DNA of 41,979 nucleotides from Malikia granosa (GCF_002980595.1 NZ_PVLQ01000053.1:1-41979), one strand, 5' to 3'. Counted from the stretch's first letter, positions 8,011 through 16,352 are shown. Made by a program: numbers and translations. The notes: generated by a model not told the origin, from the letters alone.

Positions 8011-8979
8011 ATGAAATCAATCACCAGAATCCTGGTCCCGATGTGCCTGCTGCTGGGCACAGCCAGCAGCATGGCGCAGGGCAAGTATCCGGACGGGCCG
8101 ATCAAGCTGATCGTGCCCTTTGCCGCTGGCGGCGGGGTGGACAATGCGGCCCGGCTCATCGCCAAGCAGATGCAGTCCAGCCTGAATGTCCCGATCATCA
8201 TCGAGAACCGACCGGGCGCCAATGGCTCGATCGGCGGCAAGGCGGTGCAGACGGCAGCCGCCGATGGACAGACCCTGCTGTTCTCTGCCTCGACCCAGGT
8301 GCTGGCCCGACAGGTCATGGCCAGTCCGCCCTACGATCCGCTGACGGACTTTTCCTTCGTGGCCCGGGTGGGGCAGGCGCCCTTGCTGATGGTGATCTCG
8401 CCCGGCTTGCCGCAAGGCAAGCTCAAGGACGTGATGGACGCGGCAAAGCAGAATCCCGACAAATGGTCGGCCGGCCTGCCGGCGCTGGGGGCGGCCAGCC
8501 ATCTGGCCACCTTGATGCTGGCCAAGCAGGGCAATCTGAAGCTGACCACGGTGACCTACCGCGGCACGGCGCCGGCCCTGACCGACGTGGCGGGTGGCCA
8601 TACCCAGATCCTGATCGACTCCATCGTGTCGCTGCAGTCGATGGCCAAGACGGGGCGCGTCAAGCCCATCATCGTGACCTCCGCTGCCCGCAGCTCGGTG
8701 ATGCCCCAGATACCGACGGCGGTCGAGAGTGGCTATCCGAAGTTCGTCGCCGAGTCCTGGTACGGGATCTGGGCCCCCAAGGGATTGGCCGACGACAGGG
8801 TGCAGCAGCTGAACCGGGCCGCCAACGACGCCGTCAAGGAGCTGGCCAAGTCGGGCGCCCTCGAGAAACTGGGCCTGGAGCCGGTCGTCGAGTCGAGCGC
8901 CGACTTCAGGAAATATGCGACCCAGTACCTGGCTGACAATGCCGAATTGCTGAAGGAGTCGGGCTTCAAGCCCGAGTGA
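8011..8979 (+). CDS. Bug-family periplasmic solute-binding protein (TctC-like)
   Basis: A 322-residue extracytoplasmic binding protein. The N-terminal signal peptide (MKSITRILVPMCLLLGTASSM, cleavage after AQ/AQG) leads into the family start YPDGPIKLIVPFAAGGGVDN and the conserved ENRPGANGSIGG segment. Bug proteins bind small carboxylates or related compounds in the periplasm, sometimes for tripartite tricarboxylate transport; no TctA/TctB genes are present here. The start at 8011 has GAGGAG six bases upstream; a frame from 7951 would place sequence before the signal peptide. It is the last gene of the operon and probably captures the operon's substrate. Confidence 0.92.
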   Translation: MKSITRILVPMCLLLGTASSMAQGKYPDGPIKLIVPFAAGGGVDNAARLIAKQMQSSLNVPIIIENRPGANGSIGGKAVQTAAADGQTLLFSASTQVLARQVMASPPYDPLTDFSFVARVGQAPLLMVISPGLPQGKLKDVMDAAKQNPDKWSAGLPALGAASHLATLMLAKQGNLKLTTVTYRGTAPALTDVAGGHTQILIDSIVSLQSMAKTGRVKPIIVTSAARSSVMPQIPTAVESGYPKFVAESWYGIWAPKGLADDRVQQLNRAANDAVKELAKSGALEKLGLEPVVESSADFRKYATQYLADNAELLKESGFKPE

Positions 8980-8997
8980 CCGGCTGGCGTGGCCGAG

Positions 8998-9030
8998 GGC
9001 CTGGGCCCGGCCCAGGCCCAGGCCCAGGCC
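8998..9030. repeat. Tandem hexamer (CCCAGG-type) and inverted repeat after the Bug gene
   Basis: GGCCTGGGCC at 8998-9007 is complementary to GGCCCAGGCC at 9009-9018. The unit GGCCCA then repeats so that 9009-9030 is a tandem hexamer of more than three copies. It could fold as a terminator-like stem, although the perfect arms leave almost no loop and no T-run follows. Hexamer runs of this kind are prone to slippage and may vary in length between strains. Confidence 0.55.
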
Positions 9031-9142
9031 CTTGCTGCTTCCTGTCGGCTGTCGGCATGGCCTGCGGCGGGAGCCGTCATGCCATTTCCGATCAGGCTGG
9101 GTAAACTCAGGCAGCTTCCTGCCCGACCGACTCGAGAGCCAT

Positions 9143-9538
9143 ATGGGATTCATCGACACCACGCGTGCCTGGGCGCGCCGCATCAAGCGAGATGCCATGA
9201 CCTTGTGGTTTGCACGCGCGCACCCGCAGACGCCCTGGTATGCCAAGGTGATGGGCGGACTGGTGCTCGCCTACGCGCTCAGCCCGATCGACCTCATTCC
9301 CGACTTCATTCCGGTGCTTGGCTACCTCGACGACGTCATCCTGCTGCCGGTCCTGATTTGGCTGACGGTGCGGCTGCTGCCGCCCCAGGTCCTGGCCGAA
9401 TCCCGTCACCAGGCCGAGCAGTGGATGGCCGAGCAGGGCGCCAAGCCGCGCAGCCGGGCCGGCGCCGTGGCGATCGTGCTGGTCTGGCTGGTCGTCGCGC
9501 TGATGCTGTCGCTGTGGGTCGCCACGGCGCTGGGCTGA
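9143..9538 (+). CDS. DUF1232 (YkvA-type) small membrane protein
   Basis: A 131-residue protein containing the DUF1232 signature: AYALSPIDLIPDFIPVLGYLDD at about residues 52-73, a hydrophobic hairpin followed by more membrane-prone sequence. A second hydrophobic helix lies at the C-terminus (about 110-131). The family is widespread and its function is not established. I start at the ATG at 9143; an upstream in-frame start at 9032 would add unrelated residues that overlap the repeat region. It is a single-gene unit, convergent with ccoG. Confidence 0.85.
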   Translation: MGFIDTTRAWARRIKRDAMTLWFARAHPQTPWYAKVMGGLVLAYALSPIDLIPDFIPVLGYLDDVILLPVLIWLTVRLLPPQVLAESRHQAEQWMAEQGAKPRSRAGAVAIVLVWLVVALMLSLWVATALG

Positions 9539-9585
9539 GCAGCGGGCGTTCCAGTTGCAGCCTGGCCTGGGCTGTTGCCGGGGGG

Positions 9586-9605
9586 CCTGTCCCGGCTGGG
9601 ACAGG
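9586..9605. terminator. Perfect hairpin between convergent genes
   Basis: CCTGTCCC (9586-9593), loop GGCT, GGGACAGG (9598-9605) form an 8-bp GC-rich stem. It lies between the DUF1232 gene (ending at 9538) and the ccoG stop (9614), where a bidirectional terminator is expected. Neither side has a good T-run, so rho may assist. Confidence 0.55.
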
Positions 9606-9613
9606 GGGGCGGG

Positions 9614-11011
9614 TCAGCGAGGCACGAGGAAGCTGCTTTTTTCCCTCACCTGGGGACCTGCCTGCTCGCCCTCGAGCTGCTCGATCACGAACTGTATCGG
9701 GACGGTCTGGCCGGCCAGCGCCGCGGCCTGCTGGCCGGCCAGGCGCGCCGTTACCGTGACGGTCTGCTCGGCCACCGGTCCCAGCTCGATGCCGGGCGGG
9801 GTGGCCAGCGTCAGGCCTTGCGGACCGACGACGTCGATCCGGTAGCGCTGCACGCTTTCCTGGCTGTTCATGATCTGCAGGCGATAGACGTTCTCGACCG
9901 CGCCTTGCTCGACCAGCCGTGCCAGCACGCCCCGGTCGCGCATCACATCGACGCGGAAGGGGCTGCGCTGGGCCAGGCCGGTCACGAAGGCCGCGCCGAT
10001 GGTCAGCAGCAAGGCGCCATAGACCAGCACCCGCGGCCGCAGCGCCCGCTGCAGCACCCGGTCCCGGCCCCAGCCTTGTTCCAGTCCGGTCTGCGAGGAG
10101 TAGCGGATCAAGCCGCGCGGACGTTCGATCTTGTCCATCACCGCGTCGCAGGCGTCGATGCAGGCGGCGCAGCCGATGCAGTCGCTCTGCAGGCCGTCCC
10201 GGATGTCGATGCCGGTCGGGCAGACCTGGACGCACAGCGTGCAGTTGATGCAGTCGCCGAGGCCGGCTGCCTGGGCATCGGTACCGCGCGGGCGCGAGCC
10301 GCGGGGTTCGCCGCGGGCGCTGTCGTAGCCGATGATCAAGGTGTCACGGTCGAACATCACGCTCTGGAAGCGGCCGTAGGGGCACATGTGCTTGCAGATC
10401 TGCTCGCGCAGGTAGCCGGCATTGCCGTAGGTGGCCAGGCCGTAGAAGCCGATCCAGAAGGTCTCCCAGGGCCCGGTGTCCAGCTGGGTCACGAGTCCGC
10501 CCAGGGTCTGGATCGGCGTGAAGTAGCCGACGAAGGTGAAGCCGGTCCAGAGGCCGATCGCGATCCAGGTCGCCTGCTTGCCAGTCTTGCGCGCCAGCTT
10601 GGCCGCCGTCCACGGCGCGGCATCGAGCCGGATGCGGGCGCTGCGGTCGCCCTCGAACAGCCGCTCGACCCAGAGGTAGATCGCGGTATAGACCGTCTGC
10701 GGACAGGAGAAGCCGCACCAGACCCGCCCGGCCACCGCCGTCACGAAGAACAGCCCGAGTGCGCAGATCACCAGCAGCAGCGCCAGGTAGATGAAGTCCT
10801 GCGGATAGAGCACCAGGTCGAACAGGTAGAAGCGGCGCGCGTCGAGGTCGAACAGCACGGCCTGGCGATCGTTCCAGTTCAGCCAGGGCAGGCCGTAGAA
10901 CAGCAGCTGGGTCAGCCAGACCAGGGCCCAGCGCCATCGGCTGAAGCGTCCGTGGCTGGCTCGGACATGGATCTTGATGGGGGCGGTCTGTGGGGGCAAA
11001 AGCTGGGACAT
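9614..11011 (-). CDS. ccoG: Cytochrome cbb3 oxidase accessory protein CcoG (RdxA/FixG)
   Basis: A 465-residue membrane ferredoxin-like protein. It has several membrane helices in the first half (about 30-45, 72-95, 148-165, 180-200), the conserved CGFSCPQTVY (99-108) and CKHMCPYGRFQ (206-216) segments, and two 4Fe-4S clusters (Cys254, 257, 260, 264 and Cys278, 281, 284, 288). A last membrane helix and an Ig-like C-terminal domain follow. In other bacteria CcoG helps deliver copper to cbb3 oxidase. Here it stands away from any ccoNOP genes, so the oxidase genes must be elsewhere. The ATG at 11011 is preferred over one nine codons upstream. It is divergent from the GntR/MocR gene. Confidence 0.93.
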   Translation of the reverse strand: MSQLLPPQTAPIKIHVRASHGRFSRWRWALVWLTQLLFYGLPWLNWNDRQAVLFDLDARRFYLFDLVLYPQDFIYLALLLVICALGLFFVTAVAGRVWCGFSCPQTVYTAIYLWVERLFEGDRSARIRLDAAPWTAAKLARKTGKQATWIAIGLWTGFTFVGYFTPIQTLGGLVTQLDTGPWETFWIGFYGLATYGNAGYLREQICKHMCPYGRFQSVMFDRDTLIIGYDSARGEPRGSRPRGTDAQAAGLGDCINCTLCVQVCPTGIDIRDGLQSDCIGCAACIDACDAVMDKIERPRGLIRYSSQTGLEQGWGRDRVLQRALRPRVLVYGALLLTIGAAFVTGLAQRSPFRVDVMRDRGVLARLVEQGAVENVYRLQIMNSQESVQRYRIDVVGPQGLTLATPPGIELGPVAEQTVTVTARLAGQQAAALAGQTVPIQFVIEQLEGEQAGPQVREKSSFLVPR

Positions 11012-11103
11012 GGGGCAATCGACTCGGAAAAGCCTCACTGTGCCGCGCTTGCATCTGATCGGTAAGATTCAGTTTTCTGAAAAATTACCATATCAGTTCA
11101 AGC

Positions 11104-12519
11104 ATGAAGCTGTACCAGCGCTACGCCGAAGAGATTGCCGACCTGATCCGAACCCAGGTGCTGCGTCCGGGCGATCGCCTGCCCTCGGTGCGCCAGGCGC
11201 GGCGCAGCCGCCAGATCAGCGCCTCGACGGTGTTCGAGGCCTATTACCTGCTGGAGGCGCGCGGACTGGTCCAGGCGCGCCCCCGCTCGGGCTACTACGT
11301 CAACGCGATCCAGCCGAGCAGCGAGCCGGGCACCGCGCTGCCCGCCGCGCAGTCGGCCGTGGTCGAGATCAGCGACCTGGTGTTCGAGGTGCTGGGCTCG
11401 ACGCGCAACCCCGATCTGGCGCCGCTTGGTTCGGCCTTTCCGTCGCCGCTGCTGTTTCCGCTCGAGAAGCTCGCGCGCGGCCTGACCCCGGCGATGCGGC
11501 GCCTGGCGCCGGAGCGCCTGACCGAATACCTGACCATCGGCGACGAGCAGCTGCGGCGCCAGATCACCCGGCGCTACGGGGTCGAGGGCCTGGGCATCGA
11601 CGCGCAGGAGCTGGTGATCACCAACGGTGCCATGGAGGCACTCAACCTGTGCCTGCAGGCGGTCACGGCGCCTGGTGACGTGGTCGCGGTCGAGTCGCCC
11701 ACCTTCTACGCGGCGCTGCAGGCGCTCGAGCGGCTGAACCTGCGGGCGGTCGAGGTGGCGACCCATCCGCGCCACGGCATCGAGCTCGACTCGCTGGCCG
11801 AGGTGCTGCAGCGTCATCCGGTCAAGGCCTGCTGGTTCATGCCCAGCTTCCAGAACCCGCTCGGTAGCCTGATGCCGCAGCAGAACCGGCAGGCCCTGGT
11901 CGAGCTGCTGGCCCGGCATCAGGTGCCGCTGATCGAGGACGATGTCTATGGCGAGCTCTACTTCGGCCTGCACCGCCCTTTGCCGGCCAAGGCCTACGAC
12001 CGGCAGGGCTGGGTCATGCACTGCAGTTCCTTCTCCAAGAGCCTGGCGCCGGGCTATCGCGTGGGTTGGGTGGCGGCCGGCCGCTTCGCGCGCCAGGTGC
12101 AGCGCCTCAAGCTGATGAGCACCCTCTCGACCGCCATTCCGCCGCAGTTGGCGCTGGCGGACTTCCTGCACAGCGGTGGCTTCGACCGCCATCTGCGCCA
12201 GATGCGGCAGACGCTGGCCGAGCGGCAGGCGCTGGCCTTGCAGCTGATCGCCGATCATTTCCCGCCCGGCACCCGGGTGACGCGGCCCGAGGGGGGTTAT
12301 TTCCTCTGGGCGGAGCTGCCGCCCGCAGTCGATGCCCTGCGCCTGCAGCAGCTGGCCCTGGAGCAGGGCATCAGCGTGGCGCCCGGCCACCTGTTCTCGG
12401 CCGACCAGCGGTTCAGCCATCACCTGCGCCTGAACTACGGCCATCCGGACCTCGATCGCCTGAAGTCGGCCATGCCCGTCATTGGCCGGCTGGCATCCGG
12501 GCTCTGCGGCTTCGAGTGA
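11104..12519 (+). CDS. GntR/MocR-family regulator (PLP-dependent aminotransferase-like)
   Basis: A 471-residue MocR-type regulator. The N-terminal GntR winged helix (about 1-66; PGDRLPSVRQ, the SASTVFEAYYLLEARG recognition region, RSGYYV) is joined to a fold-type I aminotransferase-like domain. That domain includes ITNGAMEALNLCLQ (about 172-185), SFQNPLG (248-254) and the PLP lysine in SSFSKSLAPGYRVGW (Lys312). Such proteins sense amino compounds or vitamin B6 and usually control a neighbouring gene. It diverges from ccoG over 92 bases, but ccoG is an unusual target for a MocR protein, so its true target may be elsewhere. Confidence 0.9.
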   Translation: MKLYQRYAEEIADLIRTQVLRPGDRLPSVRQARRSRQISASTVFEAYYLLEARGLVQARPRSGYYVNAIQPSSEPGTALPAAQSAVVEISDLVFEVLGSTRNPDLAPLGSAFPSPLLFPLEKLARGLTPAMRRLAPERLTEYLTIGDEQLRRQITRRYGVEGLGIDAQELVITNGAMEALNLCLQAVTAPGDVVAVESPTFYAALQALERLNLRAVEVATHPRHGIELDSLAEVLQRHPVKACWFMPSFQNPLGSLMPQQNRQALVELLARHQVPLIEDDVYGELYFGLHRPLPAKAYDRQGWVMHCSSFSKSLAPGYRVGWVAAGRFARQVQRLKLMSTLSTAIPPQLALADFLHSGGFDRHLRQMRQTLAERQALALQLIADHFPPGTRVTRPEGGYFLWAELPPAVDALRLQQLALEQGISVAPGHLFSADQRFSHHLRLNYGHPDLDRLKSAMPVIGRLASGLCGFE

Positions 12520-12649
12520 GTTCGGTCGAAGCTGCCGCCTGCAGCGCTGGTTTCCCTATCTCCACCGCGTGGGCAACGACGGCTCCCAGCATCACCAGCA
12601 GCAGCTTGGCGCGCGGGGTGATGCGCAGCTCCGGCAATGCCGACGACAT
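12479..12649 (-). CDS. Possible small protein following the protease gene
   Basis: An open frame of 56 codons starting four bases after the protease stop codon and ending inside the 3' end of the GntR/MocR gene on the other strand. The first 25 codons show the G/C-rich third positions of real genes here and encode MSSALPELRITPRAKLLLVM, followed by a hydrophobic stretch that could be a membrane anchor. The second half looks less coding-like. It may be a genuine short membrane protein or the truncated start of a lost gene. I recognise no family. Confidence 0.3.
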   Translation of the reverse strand: MSSALPELRITPRAKLLLVMLGAVVAHAVEIGKPALQAAASTELTRSRRARMPAGQ

Positions 12650-12652
12650 AGA

Positions 12653-14158
12653 TCACGACAGCGCGACCGGCACGAAGATCTGCTGCTGCCCCCTCAGGAT
12701 CAGCAGCGCGACCGTCTTCGGCTTCGCGCCCAGCGCCTGGCGCAGCGTGTCGATCGAGGCGGCAGGCTGGCCATTGACGGCCAGCACGATGTCGCCGCTG
12801 GCCACGCCAGCACGGGCCGCCGGCCCCGACACGCTCTCGACCTGCAGGCCTTGCGTGATGCCCAGCGCGCGCAGCTCGGTGCTCCTGAGCGGTCGCAGCG
12901 CCAGTCCCAGCTGCAGCCCGGACGTGCCAGCCTTGTCGCCCGCCAGGCTGGCCTCGGCCTGCTCGTCCATGCCGCCGAGCTTGACCTCCAGCGTCTTCCA
13001 GCCATGCTCGCGCCAGACCTTGAGCCGGGCCAGCTCGCCGGGGCGTGACATGCCGATCAGCGACGAGAGCTGTCCCGAGCGCAGCACCGGCTCGCCGTTG
13101 ACCTCGGTGATCACGTCGCCGGCGTGCAACCCATGGCGCGCCGCCGCGCTGCCGGGCAGCACCTGCGACACCAGCGCACCGTCCGGCGCTGGCAGGCCGA
13201 ACGACTCGGCCAGCGGCTGGCTCAGGTCCTGCACCGAGACGCCCAGCCGGGCATGCGAGGCCTTGCCGCTGGCCACGATCTGCTCCTTGACCTTCAGCGC
13301 GACATCGATCGGGATCGAGAAGCTCAGCCCCTGGAAGCCGCCGCTCTCGCTGTAGATCTGGGCATTGATGCCGACCACCTCGCCCTGGCCGTTGAACAGC
13401 GGGCCACCCGAGTTGCCGGGGTTGACTGCCGCATCGGTCTGCAGGAAGGGCACGACCACGTCGCCGGGCAGCGAGCGCCCCTTGGCACTGACGATGCCCT
13501 GGGTCGCGGTCTGTTCCAGCCCGTAGGGGGCGCCGATCGCCAGTACCCGGTCGCCGACCTCGATCCGGCCCGGGTCGCCGAGGCGAACGGTGGGCAGGTC
13601 CTGCGCATCGATGCGCAGCACCGCGATGTCCGTGACGGGATCGGCGCCCAGCACCCGCGCCGGGAATTCGCGCCGATCGGACAGGTGGACCGTGACCTCG
13701 CGGGCTTCGCGTACCACATGGGCATTGGTCAGGATCAGGCCGTCGGCGCCGACGATGAAGCCCGAGCCCTGGCCGCGGAAGGGCGTCGCCTGCGCGCCCC
13801 GGCCCGGCATGCGAAAGCCGGGCATGCCACGGAAGAACTGCAGGAAGGGATCGAGCTCGGGTGAGTCGGCCGGCTCGTCGGCCGACACCTTGTGCAGGCC
13901 GGAGACCGTGACGCCGACCACCGCCGGACCGTAGCGCTTCACGATGGCGCGATAGTCCGGCACCAGGCCCTGCGCATCCAGGGTGGGCACCAGCGGCAGA
14001 CTGGCTTGCGCTTCGGCCGCTGCCGACGGGGCACTGCGGGCCGTGGCCGCCGGGTCGGTCCCGCCCAGCCAGTGGGGCAGGCTGAAGGCGGCGCTGACGC
14101 CTGTGATGCCGATGCTCAGTGCCGCGACACCGGCGGCCAGCAAGGTACGCTGTTTCAT
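12653..14158 (-). CDS. DegQ/MucD-type periplasmic serine protease (HtrA family)
   Basis: A 501-residue periplasmic protease/chaperone. It has an N-terminal signal sequence (residues 1-24), then a trypsin-like domain with the catalytic triad His147 (TNAHVV), Asp177 (VTDIAVLRI) and Ser250 (NPGNSGGPLF), then two PDZ domains (about 300-390 and 410-500; GLHAGDVITEVNG and GVASGDIVLAVNGQ). Length and domain order match DegP/DegQ/MucD, which degrade or refold misfolded envelope proteins. It is the last main gene behind a response regulator and sensor kinase on the same strand. Three OmpR-type half-sites lie in its upstream gap, so envelope-stress control by that pair is likely. Confidence 0.93.
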   Translation of the reverse strand: MKQRTLLAAGVAALSIGITGVSAAFSLPHWLGGTDPAATARSAPSAAAEAQASLPLVPTLDAQGLVPDYRAIVKRYGPAVVGVTVSGLHKVSADEPADSPELDPFLQFFRGMPGFRMPGRGAQATPFRGQGSGFIVGADGLILTNAHVVREAREVTVHLSDRREFPARVLGADPVTDIAVLRIDAQDLPTVRLGDPGRIEVGDRVLAIGAPYGLEQTATQGIVSAKGRSLPGDVVVPFLQTDAAVNPGNSGGPLFNGQGEVVGINAQIYSESGGFQGLSFSIPIDVALKVKEQIVASGKASHARLGVSVQDLSQPLAESFGLPAPDGALVSQVLPGSAAARHGLHAGDVITEVNGEPVLRSGQLSSLIGMSRPGELARLKVWREHGWKTLEVKLGGMDEQAEASLAGDKAGTSGLQLGLALRPLRSTELRALGITQGLQVESVSGPAARAGVASGDIVLAVNGQPAASIDTLRQALGAKPKTVALLILRGQQQIFVPVALS

Positions 14159-14232
14159 GGGGTTCCTCTCATCGTTCGATACGCGGAGCAGTCCGCACGC
14201 GATCGATGTTGGGCCAGCGAGCTGATGCCGGC

Positions 14233-14260
14233 ATTAGGCCAGCATGAAGCGAGCGTTAAG
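14233..14260 (-). promoter_or_regulatory. Three tandem OmpR/PmrA-type half-sites upstream of the protease gene
   Basis: Read on the minus strand, CTTAAC (14255-14260), CTTCAT (14244-14249) and CCTAAT (14233-14238) repeat with exactly 11-base spacing. PmrA/QseB-type response regulators bind direct repeats of CTTAA(T/C) one helical turn apart. The first half-site overlaps the TAA stop of the sensor kinase gene. It is 75 bases or more upstream of the protease start, a suitable distance for activation. Confidence 0.6.
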
Positions 14261-15617
14261 GCGCGGCCGACGAGGAGTCGGACGCCGAGTGGGCGGCTGT
14301 CGGCCCGCCGAAGCGCACCGTGACGCGCAAGCCGCCCAGCGCCGAGGCATCGAGATCGACCCGGGCCTGATGCCGCTCGGCGACCGCGCGCACGATCGCC
14401 AGTCCCAGGCCGCTGCCGGGCACATCCGTGCCGGCGCGCCGGTAGAAGCGGTCGAAGGCACGCTCCCGCTCCTGCGCCGGAATGCCGGGTCCCGAGTCCT
14501 CGACCACCAGCGTCGGGGCCATGGTGCCGTCCGGCGCTGCGACACTGCCGAGCTGCACTTGCACCCTGGCTGCGGCCGGGCTGTGCTGGATCGCGTTCTC
14601 GACCAGGTTGCGCACCAGCGAGGCCAGGCTCGGGGCATGGCCCAGCATCTCCAGCGGGCCGCTCGAGAGCAGCTCGACATCGGTGCGCTTGACGCGGGCC
14701 ATGGGAGCCAGGCTGGCGACTTCGCGTCGCACCAGCTCGTCCAGGTCCAGCGCCTGCATCGCCTGCGCCGGTGCGTCCGGCTCGTTGCGCGCCAGCAGCA
14801 GCAGCTGCTCGACCAGCCGGCTGGCGCGCTCGATGCCCTGCGCCAAGTCGTCCAGCGCTGCTTCGCGCTGCGGGCCTTGGTGGGCCTGGCGCAGCAGGTG
14901 CAGCTGCAGCTTGAGCGCGGTCAGCGGCGAGCGCAGCTCGTGCGCGGCATCGGCCACGAAGGAGCGCTGCGCCTGCCAGGCGGTCGCGAGCCGATCCAGC
15001 AAGTCGTTGAGCGCTTGCGCCAGTGGAGCGATCTCGCCTGGCAGCCCCGCGAGCGGGATCGGCTGCAGGCTGGCGGCATCGCGCGCATGGACCTCGGTGG
15101 CCATGCGCTGCAAGGGGCGCAGGGTGATGATGGCCAGCCACCAGGCAGCCAGGGCCAGCAGAGGGGCCAGCAGCAGCAGCGGCGTCACGCTGCGCAGCGC
15201 CGAGTCGGTCGCCATGCGGCGGCGCACCGCCTCGGGCTGGGCCACCTGTATCACTCGTCCCGGCGTAGCCACGCTGTAGGTGCGCCAGAGCTGTGAGCCG
15301 GCACGGATGTCGGCATAGCCGAGCTGGGCCCGGTTGGGCAGCATTTCGTGGGCCTGCGAGGCATAGATCACGCGCCCGTCCCGCGACCAGATCTGGATCA
15401 CGAAGTCGAGCCGCTCGTCGCTGAGCAACTGTTCGCCAGGCGCAGCCACCTCGCCCTGGTCGCGCAGCGACAGCGCCATCTGGCGCAGCTGGTAGTCGAA
15501 CAGGGCCTCGGCCTGTTCCAGCGTGTTGCGGTAGGCCAGGCTCCCCATGACGACGGCGGCGCAGGCCAGCAGGAACAGCAGGGCCAGCAGCAGGCGCGCG
15601 CGCAGCGAACGGATCAC
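14256..15617 (-). CDS. Two-component sensor histidine kinase (QseC/TctE-like)
   Basis: A 453-residue inner-membrane kinase. Membrane helix 1 (about 8-28), a periplasmic domain (30-143) and helix 2 (144-165) are followed by a HAMP-like linker, a HisKA domain with the phospho-acceptor His226 in DAAHELRSPLTALK, and an ATPase domain with N (NLVENAIQH), G1 (EDSGPGIP) and G2 (GSGLGLAI) boxes. I start at GTG 15617, which overlaps the response-regulator stop by four bases (GTGA); the frame extends further upstream but only as antisense-like sequence inside the regulator gene. It phosphorylates the adjacent regulator. The stimulus is unknown, probably an envelope or small-molecule signal. Confidence 0.92.
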   Translation of the reverse strand: MIRSLRARLLLALLFLLACAAVVMGSLAYRNTLEQAEALFDYQLRQMALSLRDQGEVAAPGEQLLSDERLDFVIQIWSRDGRVIYASQAHEMLPNRAQLGYADIRAGSQLWRTYSVATPGRVIQVAQPEAVRRRMATDSALRSVTPLLLLAPLLALAAWWLAIITLRPLQRMATEVHARDAASLQPIPLAGLPGEIAPLAQALNDLLDRLATAWQAQRSFVADAAHELRSPLTALKLQLHLLRQAHQGPQREAALDDLAQGIERASRLVEQLLLLARNEPDAPAQAMQALDLDELVRREVASLAPMARVKRTDVELLSSGPLEMLGHAPSLASLVRNLVENAIQHSPAAARVQVQLGSVAAPDGTMAPTLVVEDSGPGIPAQERERAFDRFYRRAGTDVPGSGLGLAIVRAVAERHQARVDLDASALGGLRVTVRFGGPTAAHSASDSSSAAP

Positions 15618-16321
15618 TGCGGCCCCGCTGCCGGCTCGCTGGCCAGGAAATAGCCCACCCCTCTCATGCTCTGGATGAAGTCGCTGCCCAGCTTGCGGCG
15701 CAGCTGATGGATGTAGACGCTGATGGCGTTGCTCTCGACCGCCTCGCTCCAGCCGTAGAGCCGGTCCTCGAGCTGGGCGCGCGTCAGCACCGCGCCGGGC
15801 CTGGCCATCAGCGCTTCCAGCACCGCGAATTCCCGCGCCGACAGCAGCACCGGGCGGCCGTCGAGCGTGACTTGCCGTGTTGACGGGTCCAGCCGGACCG
15901 CGCCGTGGCACAGCACCGGCTGGGCATGGCCGCCATGGCGCCGCGTCACCGCACGGATGCGGGCCGAGAGTTCGGCCACCTCGAAGGGCTTGGTCAGGTA
16001 GTCATCGGCGCCGCTGTCGAGGCCCAGTATCCTGGCCTCGGGTGCATCGCGCGCGGTGATCACGATCACCGGCGTCGGGTCGCGACGGTCGCGCAGTTCG
16101 CGCAGCAGCGTGATCCCGTCGACCTCGGGCGCGACCAGGCCCGATTCGGCGGATGCCGGCAGGCCGAGGTCGAGCAGGATCAGGTCGAAGCGCTCGCTCG
16201 CCAGCGCCGCGCGCGCCGCCCGGATGTCGCGCACCCAGTCGACGGCATGGCCTTCGGATTGCAGCACGGCGCGCAGGCCGCTGCCTATCATCCGGTCGTC
16301 TTCCACCAGCAGCAATCTCAT
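15614..16321 (-). CDS. OmpR-family response regulator (QseB/TctD/PmrA-like)
   Basis: A 235-residue regulator. Its receiver domain has the acidic pocket VEDD (6-9), the phospho-acceptor Asp51 (LILLDLGLP) and the conserved lysine in YLTKPFEVAEL. The DNA-binding winged helix follows (about 140-230; VEVAVESNAISVYIHQLRRKL region, ending GVGYFLASEP). A loop after Asp51 (ASAESGLVAPEVDG) is longer than usual. The ATG at 16321 gives the standard N-terminus MRLLLVEDD. It is co-translated with the kinase (four-base overlap). The PmrA/QseB-type half-sites before the protease gene are its probable targets. Confidence 0.93.
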   Translation of the reverse strand: MRLLLVEDDRMIGSGLRAVLQSEGHAVDWVRDIRAARAALASERFDLILLDLGLPASAESGLVAPEVDGITLLRELRDRRDPTPVIVITARDAPEARILGLDSGADDYLTKPFEVAELSARIRAVTRRHGGHAQPVLCHGAVRLDPSTRQVTLDGRPVLLSAREFAVLEALMARPGAVLTRAQLEDRLYGWSEAVESNAISVYIHQLRRKLGSDFIQSMRGVGYFLASEPAAGPQ

Positions 16322-16352
16322 GGGGCTTGCATTCCTTGTCCCAGCGCAACCA

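Noticed and set aside
9009-9030. CRISPR-like repeats
   Set aside because: The repeat unit is only six bases and has no spacers; no CRISPR array or cas gene is visible anywhere in the window.
9575-11065. 496-codon open frame on the plus strand
   Set aside because: Antisense to ccoG, whose cluster-binding cysteines prove the minus strand to be coding.
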